Positions 12,101 to 24,100 of a stretch of 64,000 nucleotides of DNA are shown piece by piece (within the stretch, counting starts at the first letter, position 1; the number at the start of each line of letters is the position of its first letter). Where the stretch lies: NCBI GenBank assembly GCA_964247055.1, contig OZ176051.1, positions 11,160,001-11,224,000 on the forward strand. Direction: 5' to 3'. The translations under genes were made by a program, and so were the position numbers. Source of the DNA: Paragordius varius (Eukaryota; Nematomorpha). Under the pieces are notes generated by a model, which saw nothing but the letters and a program-made list of their open reading frames with translations, did no database searches and was not told the origin of the DNA.

Positions 12101-12370
12101 ATATTCCTATAAAGGCAAAAAATTTAAGTTAGCGCTTTTTCCATATAGGCTTAGGGTGGGCTCCCGGTTTAAAACTGACACGCCATACAAAAATGGTGTG
12201 GCTTTGGAGCTGATTTTCAAAAAACTTAAGAAGCCATACGAGTTCATTAAAGGCTCTAAATATTACCTATAAAAGGTAAAAATTATCTCATAGCCGTTTT
12301 TTCCGTTAGCCGTCAATTTGGGGCCTTTACACCAGTAAACAATATATTTGTATGAATGCACCGTTTTGAA
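9170..12370. repeat. Tandem satellite array of ~165-bp monomers, two alternating types
   Basis: A landmark of the form GCGCCACCATA recurs about every 165 bases: near 9674, 9842, 10003, 10167, 10290, 10455, 10619, 10786, 10951, 11116 and 11273, with further copies after the insertion at 11294. Two monomer types mostly alternate. One reads ACCCGCCTAAAACTGCGCC before the landmark; the other reads CCCTTTACGCCCTGAAAAA. The higher-order period is therefore about 330 bases. The array is richer in GC than the flanks. Copies are diverged and one spacing is short (123 bases), so this is not a freshly amplified array. The ~165-bp period is close to nucleosome length, as in many centromeric or heterochromatic satellites. 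Outer edges are approximate. Confidence 0.75.
11294..12036. mobile_element. hAT-type MITE inserted in the satellite
   Basis: The ends are inverted repeats: it starts CAGGGCTTGGAACCGG and ends CCGGTTCCAAGCTCTG. The flanks are TAATTTAG (11286-11293) and TTATTTAG (12037-12044), a target duplication of 8 bases with one mismatch. That length and the CAGGG ends are typical of hAT transposons. The 743-bp body has no transposase and is rich in GGAACCGG motifs near both ends. A second, more decayed relative lies at 27209-28155. Confidence 0.8.
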
Positions 12371-12706
12371 AATCCTATTAGATTATAGCTTTATAATAAT
12401 GCTTCAAAATAATCCACATATATGGATCATTTTATTGTCCCTTTTTTCAAATAGCCCCCCCCTCCTCCCCCCCAGAATCCGATGGACTTCCTCGGGCTGA
12501 GTAGCAGCATGAGATTTACGCTAGTTATACTGTAAAAGCATAATTAATGATTTTTTAGGGTTAGATAAGAACAGTATAAATACTATTTAAGATATTTTCT
12601 TTTTGAACTTGATTCTAAGTATTTATTTTACCTTAAAATTGTGATTTACAGATTTGTTGTTTTATAATACACATTTTGTGACTAATTGTAAATAAAGTTA
12701 TATATA

Positions 12707-12763
<57 letters not shown>

Positions 12764-12779
12764 GATGATTATATACACA
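12371..12779. repeat. C-rich tract and (TA)n microsatellite
   Basis: A C-rich run lies at about 12447-12472 just past the satellite. A long TA dinucleotide run with a few interruptions occupies 12698-12763. The rest shows no gene. Confidence 0.7.
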
Positions 12780-13300
12780 TGTCCACACAAAAATATCTAT
12801 ATGAAATATATGTTTTGATAGGAAAATATATCAGATTATCATGTCTTGGCTCTTATGAAGGGTTTAAAAAAGTTATTTACACTTTAGTGGTTACCTATAT
12901 CAGAAAATGGCAGCACATTTTGTTAAAGAGAAATTTGGTGAAAGCCAAATTTCGATGATGCTGAACATTCTATCACCTCAGAATTTTAATTAATACCGGA
13001 TCTATAAACTGTGATTCAAGAACTATTAAATTAAAATTCTGAAGCTATGGTAATGTTTAGCATCATTAAATTATATAGAAAAAGTGTTTGTTTTTATAAT
13101 ATTTTTACGTGTTTTTATACTGTTTTTACCATGCCTAATGTTTTTGACTTAAAATATTTTTATTATGTCACTAAAAACGTTAACAAGTGCCTACATAAAA
13201 TACAAATAATAAGCCGAATAAAATACGCTTTCTTTCGTCTTTTAGGGACATTATACAATTTTCATGATGTCATTGTACAGTAATCTTCCTAAACTTTTTA
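12780..13300. repeat. Partial long-inverted-repeat element with a small hairpin MITE
   Basis: The opening (GTCCACACAAAAATATC) matches the left ends of the elements at 13650 and 29545. Inside, 12950-13066 is a compact inverted repeat: its left arm begins GATGATGCTGAACATT and its right arm ends AATGTTTAGCATCATT. A related hairpin lies at 30083-30205 in the element that carries the LTR retrotransposon. No coding content. Confidence 0.5.
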
Positions 13301-13649
13301 CCGCCATTTTTTAATCTTTAAATTTTTACAAATCCTTAACAACAGTATGAATATATATTATGGTTAATATAATATTAAAAAGCTTCCAGGCTACATTTTA
13401 CGAGCAAAAACTTGATGTTTAATTTTTATATCAGCTGTTCGTTCCAATCGTGTTTTAAAACTGTAATATATTCTAGTAGTCACAAAAACTGTAAAATATA
13501 GCTTTTTATCTAATACATGAGAAAGTTTGATAATTAAATTTTTACAAAGTTTTAAAATTGTTGTTATTAACAAGATCGATCTTGGGATATACATGAAGTG
13601 ATAAAAATATCTTCTAGCAAGTCCATTTTTTTGAAAATAATTTTTTGGA
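13301..13649. other. AT-rich spacer, nothing identified
   Basis: No gene or clear repeat boundary was seen; it may be diverged sequence of the neighbouring inverted-repeat elements. Confidence 0.4.
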
Positions 13650-14690
13650 TATTAAATAACCAGTCTCCACAAAAAATCTGAAATAGCAAAACATATCAGA
13701 ATTATCATGTTTTGATTTTGGCCTAACGAGTGATTTAAGAAAGCATACACTTTTGTGATCAGAAATTTACGAAATTCGCGCATATTATCATAAATAATTC
13801 TGTAAAAGATTAATGCTACATTCCAGAAATTATCACAAAAATATATCAAAAACATAAAAAGAAAAACATTTTAGAAAAATTAATTTTATTATAGCTCCGA
13901 AATTTCCAACGCTCCTTTAAAACCGGCTAGTACGTTTAAAATAAACGCGAGTGCTGGGATTGCGCAACAAAAATGTTAAATCAATTTTGACATGAACTAT
14001 ATTTTTAAAAATACATATTTTTTCAAAATTTAGTATAATTTTGTTGAAGCGTACTTCACACTAGTTTGAGGCATGACGGAAACGGTATAAAAACGATTTA
14101 AAAATTATAAAAACTATTTAAACTATCGTTCGTCTTCAAATTATTAATTAAATTGAGTTATTTTTACAAAAATTTAGCCTTTTAAAGTAAACTAACCTTT
14201 GAATAAAACTGATGTGATAAAATGTTTTTCATGAATGAATTATATGGAAAAGGTGTTTTATTACCGCTTCCCTCATGCCTCATAGTAGAAAAAAATATTT
14301 TTTTTCCGATGTTAAAATTTAAGGTATATTGTAAAAATTTTATCGCACAATATCAGAGTTTTTGCGTAAGATATAGCCCATTTTGGAAGAGAGAAAAAAA
14401 GTTGTGACTTTCGGGGCTTACATCTTTAAAATAAATTTTTTTAACTATTGTTATGCTTTTTATAGGGGGTTCTGTATATTTTAATAATATTTATTGGAAT
14501 AAAGCATTTTTCTTGGAATAAAAAAAAATTATTAAAATCAGCGTTAATTTTGTCATTTTTTGATATGGAGCACTTATCACAAAAGTGTAAATAAATTTCT
14601 TATATAGCTCTTAAGGACCAAAATCAAAAGCATCATGATAATCCTGATGCATTTTCCTTAGAATATAGATTATCAGGCTTTCTCCCGATA
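13650..14690. repeat. Long-inverted-repeat element (family with copy at 29545)
   Basis: The left arm (about 13650-14110) and right arm (about 14200-14690) are diverged inverted copies: GTTTTGATTTTGGCC near 13710 faces GGACCAAAATCAAAAGC near 14615, and GGGATTGCGCAACAAAAATG near 13957 faces TTTTATCGCACAATATC near 14339. The arms are also similar to those of the 29545-35265 element. No transposase is seen, so the element is presumably non-autonomous. Confidence 0.6.
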
Positions 14691-14814
14691 TTGGACGCAT
14701 TGTGATAAATTATAAATTCTGTCTGCCTTTAATTTATTAAAAAACACCATTTTAGGGGAATTTTAAACTTTCAGATTCATAGTTAAAGTTTTGAATTTTA
14801 TGATAATATTGGTT

Positions 14815-15990
14815 GTTATTCAAACATAACATAATAGCTTTAAGATTTTTATATACGCTCCCTGTTTTAACCATAATAATTTATCATTATGAGCAATTAC
14901 TAATTGGATACAACCTTCATTTAAATCTTTCGATTTTAATTGGGGTAGGTGGTTAGCCCAGTTTAAAAATAAATACTTTAAAAAATATGGAAGATATCGA
15001 AACCATGGCAAAATTTTACAAAAAATTTATCCGAAAATATTTTATATTACTTATTTTAATGTGAACAAAGGTAAAAATTTAGACAATTAACATGTGTGCA
15101 TTGGCTAAATTGAAAAGTAATAAAAAATATACCACTTTTTCACTTTCTATATTAGATGTAATTTATTATAATTTTACCTTTAACATTTTGATTCAAAATG
15201 GGGTATCTAAATATCCCAGACTAAATTTGACTTAGGATTTTTAGAAAACTACTGAAGGAAACGATATGCTTTTATCTTAATAAATATTATATAAATATGC
15301 CAAAATATCTATATAAAATTTTGTTTTGAAAAATAGTTTTATGTCAAACTACTTCGACGCGATTTTTACAAAATTTTCGCAAAATTCGACCTCATTAAAT
15401 TTTAAGGGTAAAATTAAAGCTAATTTTTTATTTGAATTACATCTAACATTGATAGAAATAGAAAAAGCGATTTATTTGTATTGTTTTTAAATTTTATCAT
15501 TGTACACATGTCACATTGACTTAATTTTTACTTTTCGGTTTTAGCTTAAAATAAGTAAAATCATGTATTTTTGGTTAATTTTTTTATATATTCCGGTTTA
15601 TCAATGTTATAGCAAAATTTTACCATGGTCTCGATTCCTTTCATATTTTTAAAAAAATTTAATTTTAAACAGGCTTGTGGTATCCACCTAACCCAATTAA
15701 ATCGATGGACTAAAATGAATGTGTTTTATCCAAGTGTTAAGAATTAATGAAAACTATATTTTGCAAAAAATTTGTAAAATATAAATGGCTTCCAAGTTGA
15801 CTGACATGAAACTTTTTTTGAAACAAAAATTGATATAATAATTATGGCTTATCTTATTATTTTTATCAGGATAGAAGCATAAATTAAATTGTTATCGTTT
15901 CGTTCATTAGTTTTTTAAAATATTACCTTAAATTTAATCTTCCGTATTTAGATACCTCAATTTAAATCTAACTGTTAATACAGGTAATAA
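14815..15990. repeat. Second family of long inverted repeat
   Basis: The arms are about 14815-15260 and 15330-15990. Matching inverted pieces are AATTGGGGTAGGTGG (near 14938) with CCACCTAACCCAATT (near 15686), and TATTAGATGTAAT (near 15150) with ATTACATCTAACA (near 15436). The arms differ from those of the element just upstream, so this is a separate family. No coding content. Confidence 0.6.
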
Positions 15991-16445
15991 ATTTGACAGT
16001 CTTGAAATTTAAATAACTTAAAATAATAAAATATTTTTATATCGGCAAATAATCATCAAAATTTTTTGCACAAATTTTTATCATCAATTACCTAACATGT
16101 AATTATTTTTTAGAAGCAGCATAGCATATTGTAAATCCATTAATTTATTCATCTTCTGATTTTTAAAAACTCGAATTTTACTAATAAAGAGAATCGAAGA
16201 AATTTAAATAGAAAATTAATTGACTGTTTATAATTATCTTTCAATTATATTTAAATTTCTTCGATTATCATTATATTACAGATTTCACAACTGTTATTAC
16301 AAAACATAATCAATCCGTCATTTACCATTACTCAAATTATACTGTCCTTTTTATAATCATTGGGTAATTATTCATTCCTTAAAACGTCATGTAAATCCAC
16401 ATGTATTTTAAGATGATGTTGCCTTAATTTCCAATTATTTAAACT
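15991..16445. other. 5' flank of the ORMDL gene
   Basis: AT-rich. At about 16263-16314 lies a block of roughly 52 bases whose inverted copy is at 19571-19624, inside the ORMDL first intron; 29 bases of it are exact. No TATA box or other promoter element can be singled out in this base composition. Confidence 0.4.
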
Positions 16446-19400
16446 ATGAATGTTGGATCCAATTTAATTGATCCAGATCCAAACGAATCATGGTTAAATT
16501 GTAAGGGCGTTTGGTTATCCTATATTATATTTATATTTATTGTGCACTTTTGCTTGCTCAGCATACCATGGGTTAGTGTACCATGGGCTTGGACATTCAC
16601 AAACTTAATTCATAATATTGTAAGTTTTTTGCATTCTAATACTATTTTTTAATTTACTAAAACCTTAAACTATTTGTTTTTATAATTATTTTAAAAGACC
16701 CTACGAATATTTTTGTTTTTTGATATTAATTTTGTAATACTAAACCATATATTATAAACAAATCATGATTTAAATGGTAAATATTATATCTTCATTGGTA
16801 AGTTGAAGAATATGTAGTCACAACTTTTATCTGATTTTTATAGTAGACCGTTATTTAGCGTTTGAATTTGGGGTATTTTAACTACGGCCGGTGACATGAT
16901 ATTTGCAATCGTGCTTTTCAGGCCTTTCACAAATTATACATAAAGACACATTAACATCTTTAAAATTCATATATTCCAAATCAGTTTTATAACATTTTAC
17001 TAAGAGTCTAATAGCAGTGCAGAAAGCTGGTGCTCTCATGTTGCTTGGAACACATTTTTTGATCATCTACTTTTTACCGTTCGCGTTTCCCAAAAAAACA
17101 ATCGTCTTAGATATATTTGTTTCATCAAAATTACATTTAAGTTTTTTACAAAATTTGACAGTTTGAAGTATTGAACTTTATAGCATTTTCAGTTAGGCTA
17201 GTTAGTAGAAAATTTGCAGAGAATATGTTTTATTAATTAAAAACATGGGATAGAATGGTTTGCATTTACGAGCTACCGGGATATTTTTTATAACAGATGC
17301 TACATCTACACCAGGGATTATTTTACTCCCATTTCAAAACATATAATAAGCGTAATTGATCATTCAATTTTTGGAGCAATATTTAATGACGTCCAAATCT
17401 TGTAATGTGACTGCTTTTGCGATGGCAATTCTTCGTTTTATTTCTGGGTAGAGTTGTTGTCATTGTTTATAATGCTGCCCAAATACGTGTAACTGTTTAG
17501 CGTTTCAAGTTGACTACCGTTGAGGATTATTGAATTAGATGTTTGCGGGTTGATTTGTATAACTTTTGTTTTTTTAAAGTTAATTATTTAATCCGTATTT
17601 ATTGCATTCAGTTGTAAACAATTGCAAAGCTTGCGAAATCTACCCTGTCTGTGAATAAAACTGTATCATCCGCGTATTGTAGGATGTGAGTAGGTTTCCT
17701 CCTACGTTAATGCCATAAGTTTCTGGCATGTTTCTTAGTATGCATTCGTTGTTGTTGTTTGCTAAGGTCGATTCCGACTAACTGCAACATTGAAAATATA
17801 GCTTCTCCATTCACTGCGATTACCGGATCTGGTGTTTAGAATGATTGGTTGGTTTCTTTGAAAATGTTATCCATCCAACGAGTTCGTCTTCTCCCTCTTT
17901 TTCGGGCGCCACTCACTTTCCCCAGCATCAGTGATTTTTCAAGTGAGTTGGCTCTTATAATGTGCCCGAAGAAGGAGAGTTTTTGCCGTATTAAGCTGCC
18001 TAGAAGTGACATTTCTGGATTAATTTTATTTAGAATGGTGGTGTTTGTCCATTTTGTTTGAAGAAGTTTCCTCCAAACCCATAATTCGAAAGAGTTTATT
18101 TGACGTTCGTCATATTTTTTTTAGAGTCCAGCTTTCCCCCCCATGCATGAATGTGGGAAAAACTGTAGCTTTGATTAATCTGATTTTGGTTTGTAGTTTA
18201 ATGTCAAGGTATGCGTTAAAAAGAATTGGGGATAGAACGCATCCTTGAGGGAGGCCGACTTGTACCTTACATGAGTCAGATATACCGTGAGGTGTAGATA
18301 CTACACTCATGGAGTTTAAGTAATTTGAGATGTTGATTAGATGGGTTGATACTCTAAATTGTTTTAGGGATGTTCGTAATTTATGGAATCAAATGCTTTG
18401 CAAAAATCAACAAAGCACATGTGCAGTTCTTTGTTGAATTCAAATGTTTCTCTGGTATCCACATCATATTGCATATCATCTTGGCATCCTCTACCTTTTC
18501 GAAAACCAGCCTGAATGTTGGATATCTCAGGGTTAAGTATTTGGGCAGCATTATAAACAATAACAACAACTCAACTCCAGAAATAAAACGAAGAATTGCC
18601 ATCGCAAAAGCATTTACATTCAAATATAACAAGATTTCGTACTATGACATCAAATTAAAAATCAAAATTAGATTAGTCAAGGCAACAGTTTTCCCTACAT
18701 TCCTGTATGGGGGGAAAGTTGGACACTGAAACAATATGACGAACGACTAATAAATTCTTTTGAATTATGGGTTTGGAGGAAACTTCCCCAAATAAAATGG
18801 ACAGATAAATTCCTAACGCCACTTTTTAAATAAAATTAACCCGAAAATGTCACTTCTACGCAGCTTAATACGGCAAAAACTCTCCTTTTTCGGGCACATT
18901 ATGAGAGCCAACTCACTTGAAAAATCACTGATGCTGGGAAAAGTGAGTGGTGCTCGTAAAAGAGGAAGAAGACGAACTCGTTGGATGGATAACATCCTCA
19001 AAGAAACTAACCAATCGTTAGCCGAACTAAACGCCAGATTTGTTATTTGCTATGAATGCAGAAGTTATATTTTCAATGTTGCAGTAAGTCAGAATCGACC
19101 TTAGCAACAACAATCGTCTAGAAATTTTATCGGATGATGAATTTAAAAGTATTTTTAGTCATTCCCCTTCCTTCCTTTTACCTTATCGAAATTTTTGGGG
19201 TAATAATCTTTGGAGTGGAATCAGATTGATAAATATTAAGAATAGCACAAACGTTTTTGTTTTCAATTTATTTTTTGGATGCTTCACTAAATCTTATTTT
19301 GTTCGATTTTTTTTGCAGCCCACCAAAAACAAAATGATAATATCCATTTTATTTGGTGGTTGAGTGATGTCTGTCGCATGTTCTTATGAAGTTTGAATCC

Positions 19401-20655
19401 TGTCAACTTTGGTCGGCCTTTATGGATCCTTATTAAAATTAAATATAAATATTAGTAGAGATGGGATTATACATGGAATACTTTAAAAGTCGAACAGACT
19501 TTCGGTATTTGCAAAAAAGATTCATTGACTGTAATTTATTTTTTAATTTGTACTTTAATGTGTTAATATTTTGGATTGATTATGTTTTGTAATAACAGTT
19601 GTTAAATCCGTAAGATAATGATAAGCGAAAATTAAATAGAAATTCAAATGAAAGTTATATTTATTTAAACAGAATTATAAATGATATGTGAAACCATTTC
19701 GCGTCAATAGTAATCGCAGACTAGATTATTTGACTTGGGGTTTTCACATATCGATTTCCATATCCAACTTTGCCATTTTGGTATAAATGCAGTTGGTTAT
19801 ACGAATTAAAATATGATCACTAATGTTCTTTGCGGTTTTTTTTACTTTTCTAGTCGTTATTCATTTTGTTACACATGACGAAAGGAACACCCTGGTTTAA
19901 TCCCATCACTCAAGGCAAACTCCGACGATTAACACATTGGGAACAAATTGATCATGGGAGGCAATTCACAGCAACACGCAAATTTTTTACTGTTATACCC
20001 ATCATATTGTAATTTTTACGCAATATCCTTTTTTGGCTATCTTTTAGCCCTTTTTTGCCATTGCATAATAAATCAATCTTTTGCAAAGTAAAAATTAATA
20101 TTAAATCGCTATAAAAATATGTTATCGGATAGATATATTTGTAATAATTTAAAGACGGTTAGTATTAGTATAATCGTAAATGTGTTTTTGTATAAAAATT
20201 TTGTTTATTATTTATATAAAATATTTGTGAACCCAAAAAATATACTTGGTAATTGGAAACGTTAGGAACAATTCTGAGATTCTTATCATCGTTTTTTATT
20301 TTATAACTTTAAAAAATGCAAATATTCGAATTTTTCTATTTTATCATATTCTCAAATTAAGTACAAAACCTCTTCATGTTATTATATCCCCCTGATAAGT
20401 TTTGTTATAGAAAGACTTATAATTTGTATTATTGGTTTTAATAATCTTTTTTATATAAAATTTTAGGTAGTATGAATATAGTAAATATCTAATTTATTTG
20501 ATTTTGATATATATGACAGATTTTTCTTGGCAAGCTTTTACACGAAATATGACTCCTTTCATTTTATTCTCAATGCCTTGTCACTTATCCTAGTTTTAAT
20601 TCCCAAGTTACCCCAACTCCACGGTGTTAGATTATTTGGAATCAATAAATATTAA
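16446..20655 (+). CDS. ORMDL: ORMDL family sphingolipid-synthesis regulator, three exons, complete
   Basis: Coding exons are 16446-16619, 19854-20008 and 20520-20655, giving 154 residues (human ORMDL1-3 have 153). Exon 1 gives the N-terminus (MNVG, then GVWLSYI, LLSIP, TLIHN-like FTNLIHNI). Exon 2 gives the KGTPW and [18 protein letters not shown] core. Exon 3 gives [18 protein letters not shown] and the invariant ending FGINKY. Donors are GTAAGT and GTAATT; acceptors are a pyrimidine-rich TTTTCTAG and GACAG. Intron phases are 0 and 2, and both joins restore the family alignment without gaps. ORMDL proteins are ER membrane proteins with about four membrane segments that bind serine palmitoyltransferase and restrain it when sphingolipid is plentiful. 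Intron 1 (3234 bases) contains scrambled LINE sequence. The gene converges on the Josephin gene, 529 bases away. The family call is firm; the assignment to ORMDL1, 2 or 3 is not meaningful in invertebrates. Confidence 0.93.
17385..18533 (-). mobile_element. Scrambled LINE (non-LTR retrotransposon) fragment in the ORMDL intron
   Basis: Read on the - strand, 18533 to about 18195 encodes reverse-transcriptase palm sequence ([36 protein letters not shown]). It then jumps to the C-terminal part ([36 protein letters not shown]), which ends with a stop and a CAA-rich tail near 17757. The missing middle block, which holds the YADD-box region and [12 protein letters not shown], lies beyond the tail at 17757-17385. 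Blocks are thus in the order 1-3-2. Several stops and frameshifts show that it is dead. The family looks like the RTE-like or related LINEs with a [11 protein letters not shown]-terminus. Confidence 0.7.
18535..19115 (+). mobile_element. LINE 3' fragment, head-to-head with its inverted partner
   Basis: On the + strand it encodes [39 protein letters not shown], then [22 protein letters not shown] and RRTRWMDN, ending with a stop and an AACAACAA tail near 19105. It is the same family as the - strand block that starts at 18533, and the two meet head to head. An inverted 5' part joined to a 3' part with a tail is what twin priming produces during LINE insertion. The C-terminal arm (about 18640-19110) is an inverted copy of 17757-18240. 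Broken by frameshifts and 5' truncation. Confidence 0.7.
19625..19853. other. 3' part of ORMDL intron 1
   Basis: AT-rich intron ending in a strong polypyrimidine tract and TTTTCTAG acceptor at 19853. No separate feature seen. Confidence 0.5.
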
Positions 20656-20883
20656 TATATATATATTTTAACTATTTATATTTATAGATAATTACGAATA
20701 AATTTATAGTTTATATCAATTATATAATTTGGATGGGTTTAAAGTTAAATTTATGAAGCTCTTTGATATTATGCATATGAGCTAAATATTCTATAATTAT
20801 TTATTATAAATGCAATGCTTTCATTATAAATAATATATAAAACGGACTCTATTTTACTGGTATATATTTATACACATATATAT

Positions 20884-21155
20884 ATATACCATTAACACCT
20901 CATATTGACCCTTGAACCTTCCAAACTTACCCTTGAACATGAATATCAAAAATAATTATCTTTTTGCGAAGTTTGTAATTATATAATAAAGCAATAATAA
21001 ATTATGTCCTAAGGTAACATTTTATATTAATGAGTTATATTAGCCCTAAAACAATAATTTAATTTTAGGGAAATTTAAAATGGTTAGGGGTAAATTTTAA
21101 ATTTTTAGGGGTGAATTTGAATCAAAGGGTAAATTTGAAGTGTAAGTGGTACATA
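20884..21155. repeat. Fold-back element between two convergent genes (copy 3)
   Basis: It starts ATATACCATTAACAC and ends GTGTAAGTGGTACATAT, the outer ends of the fold-back family. Inside are degenerate ACCCTTGAAC repeats on the left and AGGGGTAAATTT or AGGGGTGAATTTGA repeats on the right, in inverted orientation. It fills most of the 529-base gap between the ends of the ORMDL and Josephin coding regions, so it may lie in one or both 3' UTRs and could supply polyadenylation signals. Confidence 0.6.
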
Positions 21156-21184
21156 TATGTATATATATTTAAAAAAAATGAGCT

Positions 21185-24100
21185 TTAATGTTTCCACACG
21201 GTGTATGCCGGGGTATCTTTGTTAGCAACTATTAACATGTGCGTAACATTATATTTATTGTTATTATTAGCGTTGGAGATTTGTAATTTTGTGGTCAAAT
21301 AATTTAGTAGAGCATTGACATCACCAATTAGCTGGGGTTCATTGAGCTTGGAATCGAGGTTATAAAATGTGGTTGGTCCAATACGTCTAAGTAACAAAGT
21401 TTCTTTTTAAAAAACAAGAGCGGATTTAGTATTTTCTTGTTAAAAGTTTTGTATCAAGTTATTAGATAATCGACTTTACCCCTTGTAAAGATAAAAAAAT
21501 GGTATTTCTTATTAACAACTAGGTTAAACTGAAAAAGATAGAAACTATATAAAATTCTTAATAATTAAAAAATGAGTTAAGTAAACCAAGCAAGTTCAAA
21601 ACAACAACAAATGTAAAAAAAACTAAAGGGACTGCCAAGACTTTATGTACGGCTCTGAAAAATTTGGAAATCGAAAATTTTCTGAATAAGTTTATTTAAT
21701 CGGTAAACAAATCAAAAAACCATTCTTTTCTGTTTAAATTTTACATGTCTTACTTTTTAAATCTAAATATTTATGATAGCCTTCATGGATACTTGAAATG
21801 CGGGGCGTCAGTTTTTTTAAGTCGAAAATGGGGCCCGCGCATTTGTGTTGGTCATTCCTGATATAAATAATATTAACCTAATACATATCCAATGTCTCCG
21901 ACCATGTAAAATGGGTAAATTTAGGGGCCCAAGCCAAGGATAATCAGATGGTTGGTTAAGAATTAATCCAAATACTGCATCAAAATTGATTTCTTGTAAA
22001 TTTCTAAAATGCAATAATATAAAAACAATATTCATATAACGTCGTTTAAAAGCATATTGAAGATGGTGAAAACATTTGAATTTGCTATATCAGATTACTC
22101 AATATTTAGGGATCGGTATTAAAAATGTTTTTATCCTTTTCAAGTCTTATTTTCGTTCAACATTTTTTGCGAAAAAGGCTAAAATAAATCCAACAATCTG
22201 GCAAAAATGGTTCCAGTGAGGTTGCTTTTTTGCTTAATTGATTCTGATACCGAATTCATTTAAACTCTATTCAATATGTGTCAATTAATAACAAACTTTT
22301 GGAAAATTTTATTCTATGGTACTTTTCATTGATGAAAGCTTATTAAAAAATTACGATTAAAAATATAATTATCGTTTAAACCGTTTATAACGTTTTTAAT
22401 AAAATGCGCACCCCATATCATTAGCTGTTAAGAAATTATATTTCAAACATATTTTACTTTCTCTTGTCAAACCAAATGCATTCGTAACCGCGGCTTTGAA
22501 GAGCTAACATTATGACGTTTATGTCATAATTACCGAGCCATCCGATCAAAGATGTGTGATTCCCAGCAAACGATAAGAAATGTCGATAGGAACTGACATT
22601 TAATTTTTCTTCTTCATTTAAACTAAACAAACATAAAATTTTGAATAAAGTTTTTGTTGCTAAATATGTAGGACCCTGTTACAATTTACGTTTTTTAATA
22701 TTGTCTTCCGGATAATCATGCCTTTTTACGAATTTTTGCAATGGTTTTAGTTTAATTATCATAAAAGTTGATTATAACTCATAATTTTGTGGGTATAAGT
22801 CAATAATGAAATTTAATATTTCACCATATTTTAATAAATAATCGTAGAAATTGTAATTAATGAAAAGAATAAATGATTAAATAATATTTGAAAATCATTT
22901 TTAAAGTTTGAAAAGCGTCATGTGAGATATTGAGTCATGCGTTTTCTCAATTAGGGGTTAGTATGGGGGTCTGTGTATGGAAAAAGCTAATGTTTACACG
23001 GACCCCAATAAAAATTTGCGGGCCGCATTTTTAACCAAAAAAGGGTGGACTGCATTCGAAAATAAATCGACATCAATAAACATATTTTTAATTTATAATT
23101 TATTTTAATCATTTTTGCTAGTTTATTGCTGAAATGATTTGTTTAGGGAAAATCAATTTTACTTAGATTTTGTAATGTTATTGTTGTTGTTGTTTAACAT
23201 TAAGCGTTGATGGTGCACCATCGTAAGCTATCCAACTTTTTATAAAATAGTTCTTTATCAATACAATCTGTTTTTAGCAGTTTGAGTTGTTGGAAATCCA
23301 GATCAATCTTTTTAGTCCAGGTTAAACGTGGGCGACCGGGCTTATTGTTCCCGGGTGGAATGATGTCGAATGAGGTCCTGATCGGATTGTCAGGATTCAT
23401 ACGATCAAGGTGACCGTAGTACCTCATTCTTTTGAATTGAATGAATTTGTCTATAGGCTCCATTTGTATGTGATTGCGGATATCTTGGGGATTTAGTTGC
23501 GTTGACATCAGGCGTAGTATGCGATTTTCCGCGCTGATAAAACGTTTCTCTTGAGTTTGTGTCAATGCCATGGTTTCTGTGGCATATGTCAAAACTGGTC
23601 TTATGCCCATTTTATAAATTAAGCCTTTTGTTTTAAGAGATATGTGCTTTTGTTTAAGTATGTATTTTAGCTGATGATATTTTCCCCAGGTACGATTTAT
23701 TCTTGCATTTATTGCGCTATTGTTTGATGAGTCTGATGTTATTTTGTCGCCAAGATAGGTAAACTCTTACCACTTCAAAGCTTGAGTTACTAAGGACTAT
23801 GTGCTTAATTGATGGGGGCGGTAAATGCTGCACGCATGATTCGCATTTGAAATTTATCTGTTCGGATAGTTTGCCGATAATGTTTGTACATTTTTTGTGA
23901 CACCATTTTTTACATGCAGAGAAGAGAATAGAATCAAATCCAACATTTAATCCGCAAACTCCACATGGGTATTTAATTTCATTGTGGGGTTCACCCGTTA
24001 TCAGGATTTTACTTTTATTTTCATTTATTCTGAATCCGAATTTGGTTAGCTGTTGTTGCCATTGTATAAACATTTTCTCTAAGTCTGAAATCGAGGTTGC

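Noticed and set aside
17849-18248. Two + strand frames of about 70 codons
   Set aside because: They are antisense translations of the - strand LINE C-terminal block.
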